DNA of 64,000 nucleotides, taken from positions 14,014,846 through 14,078,845 of the forward strand of contig NC_088779.1 in the NCBI RefSeq assembly GCF_954871325.1. The letters run 5' to 3'. Below, piece by piece: positions 34,200 through 46,549 of this stretch. The notes under the pieces are model-generated. The model made no database searches and had not been told where the DNA came from. It saw nothing but the letters and a program-made list of their open reading frames with translations. The stretch's first letter is position 1, and every line of letters starts with the position of its first letter. This stretch comes from Gordionus sp. m RMFG-2023 (lineage: Eukaryota > Nematomorpha > Gordioida > Chordodea > Parachordodidae). The translations under genes were made by a program, and so were the position numbers.

Positions 34200-35234
34200 A
34201 ATATTTCAAATCAAGAGGGGGGGGCGCTTATTACTTATATTTAATCAAATATATTCCCTTATCATATTTATTGTAAGATACAAATCCAGCTTCAGTCGGG
34301 AACAAAGTCGTTTTATTTGCTCCTCCTTATAACCAGTGATTTCCTGAATTTATGCATATCCCAGCCCTCATAGTTATTCCAAACTGCCTTAAAAGTATGG
34401 AGACTGCTAGATAATCGTGCATCAAATACGTACCATTGCAATCTTCAGCAACATGTTCAATTATGCTATTTGATCCAACACTTTTGATTTTTTTTAGACC
34501 GACTATATAAACTATTTATTGTATGTGTCAATAAAGGCTTCAAAGTGTTACACATGTTAGGTCTAGATATTTAACAAGTTTATCAAAAGAGTATATCCCA
34601 ATAGCAATTTTACATAAATAACCACCTTTTGATTATTTGGCAATGTTATAGATACATCTACTAAGATTATATTTTGGATTTTAAATATTATTTACATTAG
34701 TTTATAAACATTTCTTTGGAAATACTTACAATTATTAGCAAAGCAGAATACCTAGAATAATGTTCCTTATCTAAACCATTGTGCTCTTCTCTTATCTACA
34801 AATGCGTAATTAACTTTAGTAATTAAATATGCAATATTAAATATTACCATGGTTGTTTGTTTATCAATGCGATTAACCATTTTTAATGCAATCACTGGCA
34901 GTATTTTTTTTGGTTCCAAAGTTTTTTTCATCAGCTTTGTGGGTAAATACAATGATATCACTATATTTCTATTGCATATTCTTTTTAAAGGACCAAAGGG
35001 AAAATGTTAGTTGAATTAAAAATGTTCAATTACATTTAATATTATACCATTTTGTTTATAAAATATTTTATGTGTATTTAATAAAAGATATTAATATTTA
35101 AAAATATGATTATAAAAAAAATCATATTTTTTGGAAGAGGCCCGACCCCTGCTCCCTACTTTTCTGAAAATTTCTGGGGAGGTATGCTAAAACACCCTTA
35201 AGTGCTCATGCGTGCCCCCCCCATTACGTCCCTG
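34200..35234 (-). mobile_element. Probable hAT relic, right end CGTCCCTG
   Basis: The right edge, read inward, is CAGGGACGTAATGGGGGGGG, a hAT-style terminus with a G run, ending at 35234. A G run at 34217 may mark the other side but no inverse end or duplication was found. A 64-codon minus frame (34767-34961; ALKMVNRIDKQTTMVIFNIA, YLITKV) hints at a transposase fragment without a firm match. Confidence 0.4.
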
Positions 35235-36878
35235 CATATAACGGAACAAATTTGGGCTATCTACGCAATCTCGGTTAAATCATGAGTTATTCTGAGCAGA
35301 ATTCTATCATAGAACAATCCATCATGGGTTGTTAACTATAAGGACAACTATAGCTAGCTAATGCGATTTCCCCTTTAAATTCTCCTTTTAGGCCTTGAAT
35401 TGTATCAGATTAATTACATTTCGATGAAATCTTTCTCAAAAGTAGAATGACCACCTCTATGGCAAATATGGCCATTTTTTATTTTCCTATTTCGGGGCAA
35501 GGTTATAATCAAAGGGGAAATATATTAATTTACAGAGCTAAAATCATCCTCCTTTATATCAAATTCTAAAAAAGATTTAGTATCACAAATAGAAAATTAA
35601 TCACAATTGACCTCAATAGAATTTCGATAAAAAGATTATGATAATTTTATAACTAACATGGGTCTAATATATCCGGAAATTATTTTTATTCTTTAAAACT
35701 ATTTAACTTAAAAAAAAATCGCCATTTTAAATAATAAAAATGCGTATATATTTTAAAAGCTCCATATGGGCGGTAGGAAATAGTTAAGATCAAAATTTTA
35801 GAAAATCTTATCATGTTTCTAAAAGACCCATGTTTAGTGAATTAGGGTTTATTTAATTAGTAAAACGAAGAAATAAATCTCCATGATTCCAATTTGTATC
35901 TTTAAGTTTGATAGGAAAACCACCTTCAAAAATTCAATAAATTAGGCCGAAAATGATTAATTCCCATTTATAAATTATGCTGATTTAATTATAAATCACA
36001 TAATACATAATCAACGTAAATTATTTTGATCCTAGACCCTAAGAGTAGCTATGGGGGTTTTCCCTCTTCCTTGTCAAATTTGAAAGTTTTTATCTCTCCA
36101 TCACCCTCCTCTCTCAAAAATGAAAAATGTCATTATAATTTATAGACAATATTTTTGTTATAAAAGTATGTATAATAAATAAAAAAAATAATTTTTTTAA
36201 AATAATGGTTATTAAAATTTATCAGAAAAATGCTTTTTTAAGAAAAAATAAAAAAATTCTAATCCAGCTGAAATAAAAACTTTCAAAAAAAATGAGGCCC
36301 TCAAATAAATTGAAAGGAAAGAGACCCAAAAAGCATCCCCACATTTTTTCAGTTATGCCTGTCAATAACTAAAAATAAATGCGATTTCAAATCTGAAATG
36401 TATTTAGTATTTTAATTAATTCACAGAACTTATATAAATTATAGTATTAAAATTTTAATAATAAATTGTTAATATTTTAAAAAAATAGACCGCATTTCAG
36501 TTATACTTAAGAGCCTTCAATCATAAATGAATAATTTCAATACGCGATTGCGTTGCAACGTAATAATAAGTGACATGTTGTCTTTATTATATTTTTTTAA
36601 ACATATTTGTATGTAAAATAAAATAAAACAAAATGAAAAATATAAATAACCTTAACAAATAAATAGCAATTTTTTTTGAACGAAAATTATAATTCAAAAA
36701 GGGAATGGTTGAAGGATTTTTTTTAAATTAACGTTATTTTTTTATGAAGTGAATAGAGAGAAATTATTTATAAACAATTTATTATTTTTTGAATTAAAGT
36801 TCATTTATTTTTATATAATAGTAATTAATTATTAAGAAAAAAAGGAAAACAAACCAAAGTATTATATTTTCTCAATTC
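35235..36878. other. Region upstream of the Hox exon; no element or gene recognised
   Basis: AT-rich with no repeat ends, no MITE arms and no open frames of note. The last 350 bases before the Hox start are extremely A/T-rich. A pyrimidine stretch and TTCAG at 36883-36888 (TTTTCTCAATTCATGCTTCAG) overlaps the first codons and could be a splice acceptor. No clear TATA or initiator element can be singled out in this composition. Confidence 0.45.
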
Positions 36879-38085
36879 ATGCTTCAGGCTTCAACTATAT
36901 CAGCATGTTCAATTATCAATTATAATGAATCAAATACAAGTAAAATGTGTCCAGATATTTTTACATATTCTATTAATCAAAATGACGCTATGTGTTACCA
37001 CAAAGCAAATGATAATTTATCCGACAACTCAGATTCTAATCATAATTCTCAAAGGAGCATAAATTATAACGATGTTATTGATGGTCATAATGAGACCAAT
37101 CAATTCAACATTCAAGTTATAAAGACTGAAAAAGAAATCTTCCATATAAATAATTCCCCTGATGAAAATGATATGCTATTAATTGAAACTTCAGTTGACA
37201 AAGGCAATCAATATAAGCATGAAAACCTAAATACAGTGAGTCCAAGTTATGTCGATCTTAAAAATCATCTTAGGAACATAATTACTCATCAATCTGATGG
37301 TTTAATCAACAATAACACACCAAACTTTGATCAAAATATGGATTTATTTACGACCAATTCTTATTCTGATTCGTTCAATAATTCCGTTCTAAGCTTAAAC
37401 CCCCTTCACGATTACAAAAATGACCATTTTAATATGATAGACAAGCCATATCCTATCTCACAGCAACTAATTAATACACAGTTAGAATATTATAATTCTG
37501 CTAATTATAAACCAAAATTTAACAGTTTTTTTTTGAATGCCGCCGCCGCTTATAACATGGTTACAGCTAAATCCTTTTCACAAATTCCATCTCAATTTGA
37601 ATCTCAAGAAATTTACGGAAAAGAAATCTTCAAAAGTGGTATCGAATATTTTAATCCACCTCTAAATCTTGATACCATATATAAAAGTGAAGATTTAATG
37701 CAAGAATCTTCCCATTCGAACGAGTCTATTAAAATGTGTACGATGCACACTCAGGATTATTCTACTAAATCTCGTTACAAGACTCACAGATCATTCAACA
37801 AAGTTAATTGTACTCATATTAATACCGCAAATAATCATATTTTAATGAATCATCTCGAGAAGGGCTCAAATTCCCATAAATCTCACGACGATTTGAGTCC
37901 CGAATTTTTTAATTTAAAGCATATCGAATACGATAAATTTGGTCTATTAAACGGTGATAAAACCCGTAAACCGCACAAAATTAAAGCATCTCAGGTCAGT
38001 GGCGAACCGAAAGAGTTATCGTCAAAAGTTAAACAGCACGTGATATATCCCTGGATGAAAAGGGTTCATTCTTCGTCAAATTCAG
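36879..38085 (+). CDS. Hox homeodomain protein, first coding exon (hexapeptide exon; Scr/Hox5- or Dfd/Hox4-like)
   Basis: Hox proteins are nuclear transcription factors that pattern the body axis; the hexapeptide binds the PBC/Extradenticle cofactor. The exon is open for 402 codons, in a region where stops are otherwise dense. It is rich in Asn, Ser and His, with a four-Ala run at residues 221-224 (FFLNAAAAYNMV) and no MSSYFVN-type N-terminus. The diagnostic part is KQHVIYPWMKRVHSSS; YPWM is at residues 390-393 (38046-38057). KRVH after YPWM is the Scr form; Dfd has KKIH. A donor-like TTCAG|GTCATT at 38085/38086 lies six residues later, where Hox genes usually have their intron; by my count it is phase 1. 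Reading on gives a stop at 38156. The ATG context is weak (TTC before it); M23 at 36945 has A at -3, and an upstream coding exon is possible. The homeobox exon is not in the window. Confidence 0.85.
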
Positions 38086-38087
38086 GT
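38086..38087 (+). other. Predicted splice donor of the Hox exon
   Basis: CAG|GTCATT, 16 bases after the last codon of YPWMKRVH. It fits MAG|GT but not the extended GTRAGT. It is chosen for its position between hexapeptide and homeodomain, as in other Hox genes. Confidence 0.6.
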
Positions 38088-40258
38088 CATTTTTATAGAA
38101 TATTAATTAACGATATTTTAACACGAATCTGGTATTTTTTAATATTTAGAACATGATTAATTATGCATATCGAATTGATAAAACAATTTTCAAAAATTAG
38201 AATATATAAAATGGTAATATAACATAATTTTAATTATGTACCATCATTTTTTAAGAGGGAGAATAAAAGCAACCATTAATTATAAAAAAACTTCAAAAAG
38301 CCTTTTTTTGCTTTGTTGCTTGCTATATCATATACATATAAATTATAATATTCTTTTTTTTAAAAAAAAAACATTGTATTATAAATAAAACAATTTTGAA
38401 TTTGATAAATGATCAAACTTTAAGGAATTGAAGATGAAACATGATTAAAAGACTATAAAAAAATCTCCTCCCACATGATTATTATTACCATCTTGTTTCG
38501 TGTATATTATTTATTCTGCTTGGTTTTATTTTTGGTATATTTTATTTAAAAAAAATGAAAGCGATATTAGAAAGAAAGAAAAATCAATGAATGATATTTA
38601 TTTATCCAACATATTATGTAATAAATAAAAATGGTTGTCTAAAATAAATATGAAATTTTTTTGTTTAGCTTATTTCTTATTTATTTTTCTTTTTTAAATA
38701 ATTTTATTTTTTTTGAGAATGTACTTGTTATTTTGAGAAACTAAAATATGCATCATTTTCATTATTTAAGAATAACCAATAAGCTATTTAATATTTGTAA
38801 ATAATGCCTTGCATTTTTTTTTCTTGAATTTTGTTGAGATGCGAATTAACAAAATTTACTATGTATTTGTTTTTTGCAGTACAAGTGCAAAATCTATAAT
38901 GTGAGCAGGGGCTGATTTTAATATACCTAGTGAAGGTCACTGTACTTAAACGACCGGTCGGCCGTGGTTCTAAAAATGGGTAATATTACAAATTAGATAT
39001 TTTCAATATATGGATTTTAGCTGAAAACCACGCTTCCCGCCCTATGTTTTTAATAAAGATAATTTCGTTATTTTTATTTTTTTTACAACAAATTATGCAA
39101 TATTTTGAAATTTTATTAATGAAAATAAGCCTTATGCATCCCATCAAATATGTCGAGAATATAAATATAATCTGACTTGAAATGTTTAAAGATGAGAAAT
39201 AAAAACTTGTATTTTAAAAAAAAATTGATTGATACAATTATTCAATTGCTTATTGGTATTTGACAATAGCAAATAGTCGATTTCGTACTTGTTGTTACTC
39301 GATTCAAATCAGATTATTTGAAACGAATCTGATAACCTTTTAATTGGCCTAGCCTAATAAGCAAACCCACAAAACTTTCCCAAATTAGGCAGCTTATTAG
39401 AATAATGTTTAATTTAATATTACATAAATAGTATTGGAATCCATGAGGATTCAAAATCTCAATTTTAAATTATTTGGAGAAGATTTTTTACTTTAATAAA
39501 TTCTGATTTGACAGAAAATGTATCCAATGAATCTCAGACAATTATGTTGCGAACCTTTGAGAATTCATATCGATTTTTTAGAGTCAAAAGTTCATGGCGA
39601 AAATGTCTAATATTGATAGAGAAAGTAAACACGTTCTTAGGAAGACAATTAACGTCAAATCAGTTTTTTAAAGTTTAAAAATCTCTTTCTGTAAATAGTT
39701 TATCTCCCATAAAACCCATCTCCAAATACGACACTTTAATGAATAAATTCCAACCACTTTAGATGATAAAATGCAAATTATGTGCTTTATTGTGTGTTGA
39801 ATTGATAAATAAAGCCAAAAAATTATTTATCATAAATTGCCTTAAGAAAAGTTATAAATATATATTAACGAAAAATGATTTATTACAATTTTATGTAAAA
39901 AAATTTGACACTCCTTTCTAGGGGAGAAGGAAATTTTGGTTTTTTAAAATATAAACAATAAAAAATTTTGATTTTATTTGAAATGTTTTGTTATTTTTAT
40001 TACGAATGTGGGTAGGGTGGGTTACAAGAACATTCATCTTAATTTGAAATATTTATAAATGATTGATCTCTTTTCTCTTTTTTTAAAAAAAAATTACATC
40101 TTTTTGTAACTAGATATTTCCTATTTGATATTATATAATTGAATTTATCTCATTTCTTTTTGATTTCAAACCTAAATAATCATATTATATGAAATATGAA
40201 CTGCCGGCAGGCATGATCGCCCTTTGATAAAAATTCTCTTTATACTTTTTTTTATGTC
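38088..40258 (+). other. First part of the Hox intron (inferred)
   Basis: AT-rich DNA without recognisable transposons or genes. No homeodomain codons are readable on either strand. A short GC-rich spot, ACGACCGGTCGGCCGTGG at about 38950-38968, is partly palindromic and unexplained. If the donor call is right, everything from 38086 to the window end may be intron or downstream DNA. Confidence 0.45.
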
Positions 40259-40684
40259 ATATGGATTGGGAGAGAGCTCGGTTATACCTGAATTCACTTT
40301 TATAATTTTCTGAACCATAACCGAACCTTTATACCAAATAACTGTAAGGAGCGAACCGAACCTTTTTAATATTTTCGAACGGATTTAATATTTATAAATT
40401 AAAACTTAGATCATAATATATAGTAAAGCACATTTTACTTCTCTCTGGAAAGTTATTAATTAATCTTAAATTTGAAATTTTTCGAATTTTCCCGCTAATC
40501 TAATATTTTATTAAATTTTTCTTAATATAAATAAATATTATAAAACCTTAAAAAACCTTTTTAATTTTTTAAAACCTTAACCGAACCTAAAAACATTTAT
40601 AATTTTAAGCGACTAAACCGAAACATTTATATTGTCTCTGAACCGAACCGGATCCTTTATACTTAACAGCAGCTCCGATCCCTG
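40259..40684. mobile_element. hAT relic, GAACC-rich, right end GATCCCTG
   Basis: Right end CTCCGATCCCTG is clear; the left end ATATGGATTGGGAGAG is degenerate. Flanks TTTATGTC (40251-40258) and TTAATGTC (40685-40692) match at 7 of 8. CCGAACC words fill both sides, as in the element at 3770. No coding sequence is left. Confidence 0.65.
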
Positions 40685-41045
40685 TTAATGTCTCAAAAAA
40701 TTTAAAGGTTGTATTTGAAAAAAAATAATGACTTATATAAATAATTGTTTCTTTCCTTTATTCCATACATGTATGTATTCATTGCAAATATGCGAAAATT
40801 GTAAAAGCAAATGAGAATGTTTTTTTTAAATTTTGTATTTAACTCCCTTCAAATTAATAAAATTTTTATTATCTTCATGTACGAGTCACTGTAATGGCTT
40901 GGAAGGGGGAGGTAGAGGGGCTATATAGCGTTGAGCATCATATAGCAATATTCTAAATGACCAAATTTTATTAAAATGAAATATGACTCATTTTTATATT
41001 AATATAACGGAATCACGTTTTCAACATTTTGTATATCCTCCACAT

Positions 41046-41229
41046 TAGTGTTGTTAAAAACCCCGATTTGGGTCGATTTTTAAAAACGGCCCGATTAGGA
41101 TTTTAGCCAAAATTATATTATGTAAACCTTTAAATTTGGCAATCAGGTTTGCATAATAATATTTTTGACTAAGATCTTAATCAGGCCGTTTTTAAAAAAT
41201 AGCCCAAATCGGGCTTTTTAACAATACTA
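41046..41229. mobile_element. Foldback MITE, second subfamily (CCCGATTTGGG arms)
   Basis: TAGTGTTGTTAAAAACCCCG at the left and GGGCTTTTTAACAATACTA at the right. The arm core is CCCGATTTGGG where the main subfamily has GGCTCGTTTTGAGCC, but both arms carry the change, so the hairpin is kept. No target duplication seen. Confidence 0.85.
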
Positions 41230-42366
41230 ATATATTTACACAACTACCTAGTTAGCTTCTAAAAAAAACAGGAACCTTTCAGGATTCAAATTAAAATCTA
41301 TACGGTAGTTGATATATGCAATTACAAACTACTAGGCCGCAGACACTTTTTGAAAACCATAATTTTTTTGAATCAAGGAAAAAATATCCTAAACAAAAAG
41401 ACGCTAGACAAAAATAATTTTCAAAAAAATATTTTAAACATAAAAGATGAACATTTCAAAATGACCCCTTTTAGGCATTTAAGCACATTTCTTTTGATAT
41501 TTTTGCCAAGGGCCTTCCTGTCATATTTTTAGATCCCGTCTTTGACTGTGGCGGAATTACATTTTTTTAAATATAATTTTGGTTTTTTAAAAAATATTTT
41601 TTATGACATATTATATTCATTTTTCCAGGAAAGAGGGGTCGGGGAGTGTAGGGATAATTTTTTATTAGCTTAAAGTGGTATTAACAAAAACTAGAAAATT
41701 TGCCAAGGGGAAATTTCTTACTTACTTTCTTTAATTAAGCGATGTTAAAGAGCATAATGACGATATTCCATTTTAAAACTCCCCTCTCTTGAATAACGGA
41801 AAAAATGTCATGAATCAAAGCCCAAAATACCCACCGATAAAAGTACATAGAAAAAAGAACCCAATTTTGAAATTTTTGAAACTGCTTAAAAAGAGGCAAT
41901 TTTTTGAAATTAGTTCAATTCTACGCCATTTAATTTTTTTCTAATTAGGGTCATTTTATTCAGGATATTTCTGCCAATGGTTCAAAATATCGAAATTAAC
42001 AAAAAAGAAATCTAAATCAAAACTACCTCTTCACTCCTCTAATTTTATATAACAGATGATATCGTGTATATTATCTACCCCCATCCAATTTCAGTGCCGA
42101 TCTTGCGCATGATACTCCTTCCCCGGAGTAGGCGGTGGGTATTGTCTAAGGGCTGTGAAACAGCTATCGGTATTTATCTAAATAACTGTTTGAATTTTAT
42201 AAAAATATATAAAATAGCCTAACCGAATTCTTGTATTATATTCTTCAATGAAGTTATGGGTGAATGGGTTTAATATTCATAAAAGTATTTTCTTCTTTAC
42301 CGTGGATGGATGTAATCTTATTCATTTTGCGAAATTTTTTTAAAAATCAATTTAGGATATTTTTCC
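41230..42366. other. AT-rich interval with two foldback-arm copies
   Basis: Copies of the GGCAAAAATAC/GTCATTTTGTCC family lie at about 41385-41535 and 41810-41980. Between them, 41640-41700 resembles the G-run trailer at 28900 (TTTTTTATTAGCTTAAAGTG). A 60-codon frame at 41350 is Lys/Asn-rich and fortuitous. Confidence 0.45.
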
Positions 42367-42982
42367 AAGGGCTGTGCCGAGACACATATCTTTCACCGAT
42401 CCGATTTATTCGTTCAAACCCGATCTGATATTTATAGATATTTTTACCATCCATGTAATGTTGTTAAACGGCATGTTTTTGAGCCGATTTTTAAAAACGG
42501 CTAACTCAATACTTCATCTTGAAAAATATAACGCAAGCCTGAAGATTTTGCTCATAGAAAGAACCTAAGGTATAGACATATATTATTGAAATCTCGAGGC
42601 TTAGGCAATATTTTTCTGGCTAAAATATTGAGCTAGCCGTTTTTAAAAATCGGCATGTAATAGAAAAAAATATATACATATTCTGCAAAAAATCTAATTA
42701 TGTATTTAATTCATTTTAGTATTTTTATTTCTACAGTTAAAACTAAAAAAAAATTTATTCATTGAGTTTATTATTAAAAAACGAATTTAAAACCAAGGTC
42801 ATATAAAACAATTAACGATTATAAAAATTTAGCCCATATATACTAAATTTAAAAAAAAACAAAATTATATTATAATAGATATCAAAAAAAAATATACCTT
42901 AGATGAGTAAAAATCGGGTTCATACTATTTTTTTAAAACTCGATCAAAATTCCTCTCGCACGATTTTTTTTTACGAATCCCT
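42367..42982. mobile_element. hAT relic with AGGGCTGTGCCGA left end, containing a MITE
   Basis: The left end AGGGCTGTGCCGAGACAC with CACCGATCCGATTT following is nearly the same as the inverse of the right end at 63397. The right limit (ACGAATCCCTA at 42982) is uncertain. The MITE at 42456-42655 interrupts it. Confidence 0.55.
42456..42655. mobile_element. Foldback MITE, TAGTGTTGTTAAA family, right end lost
   Basis: Starts TAATGTTGTTAAACGGC and keeps both arms (GAGCCGATTTTTAAAAACGG, GCCGTTTTTAAAAATCGGC) but ends at about 42655 without the final TTAACAACACTA. Confidence 0.75.
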
Positions 42983-44438
42983 AGGGTCTATTTAAAAAAA
43001 ATATTCTAGGAAAATCTTTCCCGGCGAACTTTGATAAGGCCTAACCTGTACGTGCAGGGCAGGGCTCTACTATAAAATATTATTTAGGCTAGTGATATTA
43101 ATTATATCAATTAAATTAATATCGATTTTTTTTAGTATTTTTTAAAAAAACTAAAATTCCAAAATTAATTTACTCGTCACAATTAACGCTATAAAAAATA
43201 CTTAAAGTGATATGAGTTTACAGTATATTTTTTTCTCATAAATTTAATATTAACAAGGAGTAGGGTGCCCTAAATCCGGATAATATATTTTAACTAGTTT
43301 TAATGAAAGTGATATGTACATTTAAAACTATAAGAGATCGTCCCTATTTATGCCCGACAATAAACATCTGGGTAAGCCAGAGTTGATCCAAGTCTGCTGA
43401 TCCATAAACAGGAAGGATAAAAATAAATAGAGTAATAATTTTTTTAAACCCATTTATTGCAAACTAAATATTTTAAAAAATTTGAAATAGCATGTCTGTT
43501 ATGGAACTTAAAAACGATAATTCTTAAAGCTTTAGAAGGAAATAATCTATATTGCATAAAGGTTATCTGTATCAAAAAATGAAGATGTTATTTACATTGA
43601 TATTTTAATATATAAAATGATATTGAATTGCCTTTTAAACAATAATTATGTCATGCGATTTACCATATGAAAAATAGTCTAAGGATGTTGACTCTTGACA
43701 AATAAGCTTTGATTAGATTTATTTAGATTATTACGGGCCAAATAGATGGGAAATTATATTTAGGTATACTAAAATCAGATAGTTAAAGATAATTGTCTCA
43801 GGTAAAAATGTTGAATAAATGTATATCTATCTCGCTTTATCATCCTCGGTTAGATGATTAAATAGAACGGTTGATGATTAATTCCAAATTATAATTATAA
43901 GACATATTACAAAATTTTTTATTCGCCTGTAGGTGGACAACAGTTCAATTACCTAGTTAGTCATTTTTTTCAGCCTTATATATCCACCGCATTCGTATTT
44001 TTGAATTAATATTTTAAAAAATTTAAATAATATCTGGGTTCCAGGGATCATAAAGTATCTCTGCAAGCGCCCTCTATCTTATCCTTAGCTAATTATACTG
44101 AAATCTTAGGGGGAATTTATCTATACCTCATTTGAACTTCATTTTAATTAATAAAATGAGCAAAGCCTTCTAATTGCCAAATGGACATATACTGCCCCTC
44201 TACAACAGATCATAATATTCATTAATTCAATTTGAGTAAACAAGTTAAATATTTTATAGGAAATATAGAAAAAACAAAAAAGTCAAACTTTAAAAATTAT
44301 CAACCATTTTGGTTTAACTCAAGTTTGTATAAATTATGAAAATTATTTTAATTAAAAAGATTCAAATCTTTTCTTAAATTCTATTCTATATATAATATTT
44401 TATTATCCGGGAATTAACAAAAACTAGAGAGCTCAAAT
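42983..44438. other. No feature seen
   Basis: AT-rich. Stretches at 43340-43430 and 43930-44060 are closer to average composition but no frame is readable and no terminus is apparent. Confidence 0.45.
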
Positions 44439-44893
44439 CAGGGATTCAAACTAAACCGTTAAACAGGGATTTATCTTAATTATTACCTAACCGGGACCGA
44501 ACCATTAAAAAATTAGCCATCCTACCTCTACAAATGCCTATGAACTTGTTTGAAATTTTTGATATTTTAACGCTTTTAAAAATAATTAATAATCAGTAAA
44601 TATTTTAAGACATTTTTGTATATTGCAATTTGACGGTTCCAGCTACCCAAATTATGTTAGCATATAGAAATGTTTTCAAACTTAAAATTTATTGAAAAAA
44701 TTTACTTGTTCACTCAATATTAGTTTTTACAGAATGGTGATAAAATTTAAAATTATTTTTTTTTACATAATTCTAAGTAGGTTAAATGCTAAATAGTTAG
44801 ACGGGTTTTAAAGGTTTAAACCGAACAGATATTATTATCGAACCCTGAGTCGTTATTTTTTTGAACCGATATCTATTACTATTTGGATCCTTG
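44439..44893. mobile_element. Possible hAT relic, CAGGGATTCAAAC end
   Basis: The left end CAGGGATTCAAACTAAACCG is like that of the element at 3770. The right side has AACCGA words and ends GGATCCTTG. Flanks GCTCAAAT and TCTTGAAT match at only 5 of 8, so limits are approximate. Confidence 0.45.
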
Positions 44894-44899
44894 TCTTGA

Positions 44900-45789
44900 A
44901 TAATTAATAACGATGATTAGTGAATAATAATTAAATTTTATATTGATAGTGTAAATGTTTATAAGCATGGCTGTGCAACAATTTTTAGGGGGTTGGGGGC
45001 AAAAATGAATTATGGTCCTTTAAAAAACCTCAACCAAGCCCTAAATAAATATATTATTAATTATATCATAGGCCAATTCAGTATTTTCCTCTAGAAGGGA
45101 GAGACGCACTATTAGGTTGAGATGTTATTTTATTTTTATATAAGTAATTTTCGTTTTTCATTTTCAAATTTCCGATGGAGTTGCGCCTATGAATTATAAT
45201 TTATTCATAATTTGAATTTCCTAATAATAATAAATGAATTCAATTATATTATTTTATTTGTAATGTGTAAAAAAAATCAAATTAAAAATGCTATATTATT
45301 TGCAATCCTGGACAAAAGGACCCAATAAAAGTAACCCGAGCAAAATGACACTGGATAAAAATAATCTTTTAATACATTTTACGACTTACAAAAATGGGAT
45401 TCCTATAAAAAAAAATATTAATTTATTTCATGCTGTCTCAGAGTAAGAATATCAAATATTTGAGGTAATTTGGTATAAATCATATTTACTAATGTACTAA
45501 ATAATGACTAATTTTTATTAAATTATTTTTTATATATATTAACCCTACGTATCTATGTTGGCTTGCTGTCATCTCTCTAACCTTCGTTAACTGGTAATGT
45601 TGGCGTCCTACAGATAAAAAGGTTCCTGAAAAATCGGTCCCCCCAAGAATGGAACACCTATACAAGGAATGGTTACTATGCATTAACTTGAGTATAAATC
45701 CCTTTAAACGAGATTTACTTTTATATTTATCCATAAAAGTATCTAATCCCGTCGTTTATTTATTATATATGGAAATTGCTTGCTAATTT
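44900..45789. other. AT-rich interval, one foldback-arm copy
   Basis: A foldback arm (CCTGGACAAAAGGACCC) lies at 45305-45362. An 81-codon minus frame (45489-45734) shows no family resemblance. Nothing else seen. Confidence 0.4.
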
Positions 45790-45940
45790 CGAGTAGCGTC
45801 TGTGGTCTAGTCCGTGATGACAATCAAATAAATCTGGGTTCAAATCGAGCAAGGACCAGATTATTTTCGGAAGCCAACTAGGTGGTGCTTGGATATGATA
45901 CATAGAATACCAGAAGGACCCGCGAATCTACCTTTTAATA
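45790..45940 (+). mobile_element. tRNA-derived SINE, copy 1
   Basis: The head resembles a tRNA gene with an A-box-like GTGGTCTAGTCCG and a B box GGGTTCAAATCGAGC. It is followed by a tail GAAGCCAACTAGGTGGTGC, ATGATACATAGAATACCAGA, AGGACCCGCG. The same tail (CCAACTTGGTGGT, GAGATATATAGGAGGCCAGA) follows the tRNA-like head of copy 2 at 62403. SINEs of this kind are transcribed by polymerase III from the internal boxes and copied by LINE machinery. Confidence 0.7.
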
Positions 45941-46240
45941 TTTAAAAATGTTTATTATATTTTATTAAAGGTTAGTTGTTGTTTTTCTAAAAATTGATTG
46001 TTATTGAAAAATCAAATAATAAACAAAATCTTAGTGATTTCGAACCGGTAACCTAGCAATTTTAAATCGGATTAAATAGAATCGGCCTACAGAAGGTGGT
46101 GTCGGTACATCTTTAAATTAACCCTGCATACATTTTATGACCCAAATATGAGAGGATTATGTTGAAATTCAAAGCATGTAACAGTGATTACTTTAAAAGA
46201 ATTGATGGTAATTATGAATATGCTTAACTTGCCACTTTTT
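45941..46240. other. AT-rich; possible eroded SINE-like piece
   Basis: At 46040-46115 an antisense B-box-like word (TTTCGAACCGG) is followed by AGAAGGTGGTGTCGGTACA, which recalls the SINE tail. Too little to define. Confidence 0.3.
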
Positions 46241-46271
46241 GGGGTGCGTTGTCCGTCGTTTATTAGCCTTA

Positions 46272-46500
46272 TAAAAGTTTCACGATCATGGAAAAAATTA
46301 TGGCTTCTCTGGTTATGAAAATATGTTTGATGAAAGCGATAATTTATTCGATATCAAAAATTATGGTTTGTCTGTTGCGAAAAACTTCGTGTGATGGAAA
46401 CTGCACAATGATAGGGAAAGTGTTAATTTAATTGATACCAATAATTACGGGTTGTTTGATCTAAATAAATTTTAGGAATCTTATGGACTCTACCAAAGGA
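46272..46500 (+). pseudogene. Coding-like remnant with repeated NYG motif, unrecognised
   Basis: A plus frame of about 40 codons reads HGKNYGFSGYENMFDES, DNLFDIKNYGLSVAKNF, then a stop; a nearby frame continues NDRESVNLIDTNNYGLFDL. The recurring NYG...F/L.D pattern, spaced 17-20 residues, looks like an internal protein repeat rather than chance. No start, splice sites or family could be assigned. Confidence 0.3.
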
Positions 46501-46549
46501 CAGCTAAATTAATCAAGCTCCGACAAGTTACGTATTTCTTAAATGAAGT

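Noticed and set aside
34767-34961. Firm hAT transposase call
   Set aside because: Only a vague resemblance; left as a hint inside the element at 34200-35234.
42374-42568. 64-codon plus frame
   Set aside because: Spans the junction between a hAT end and an inserted MITE.
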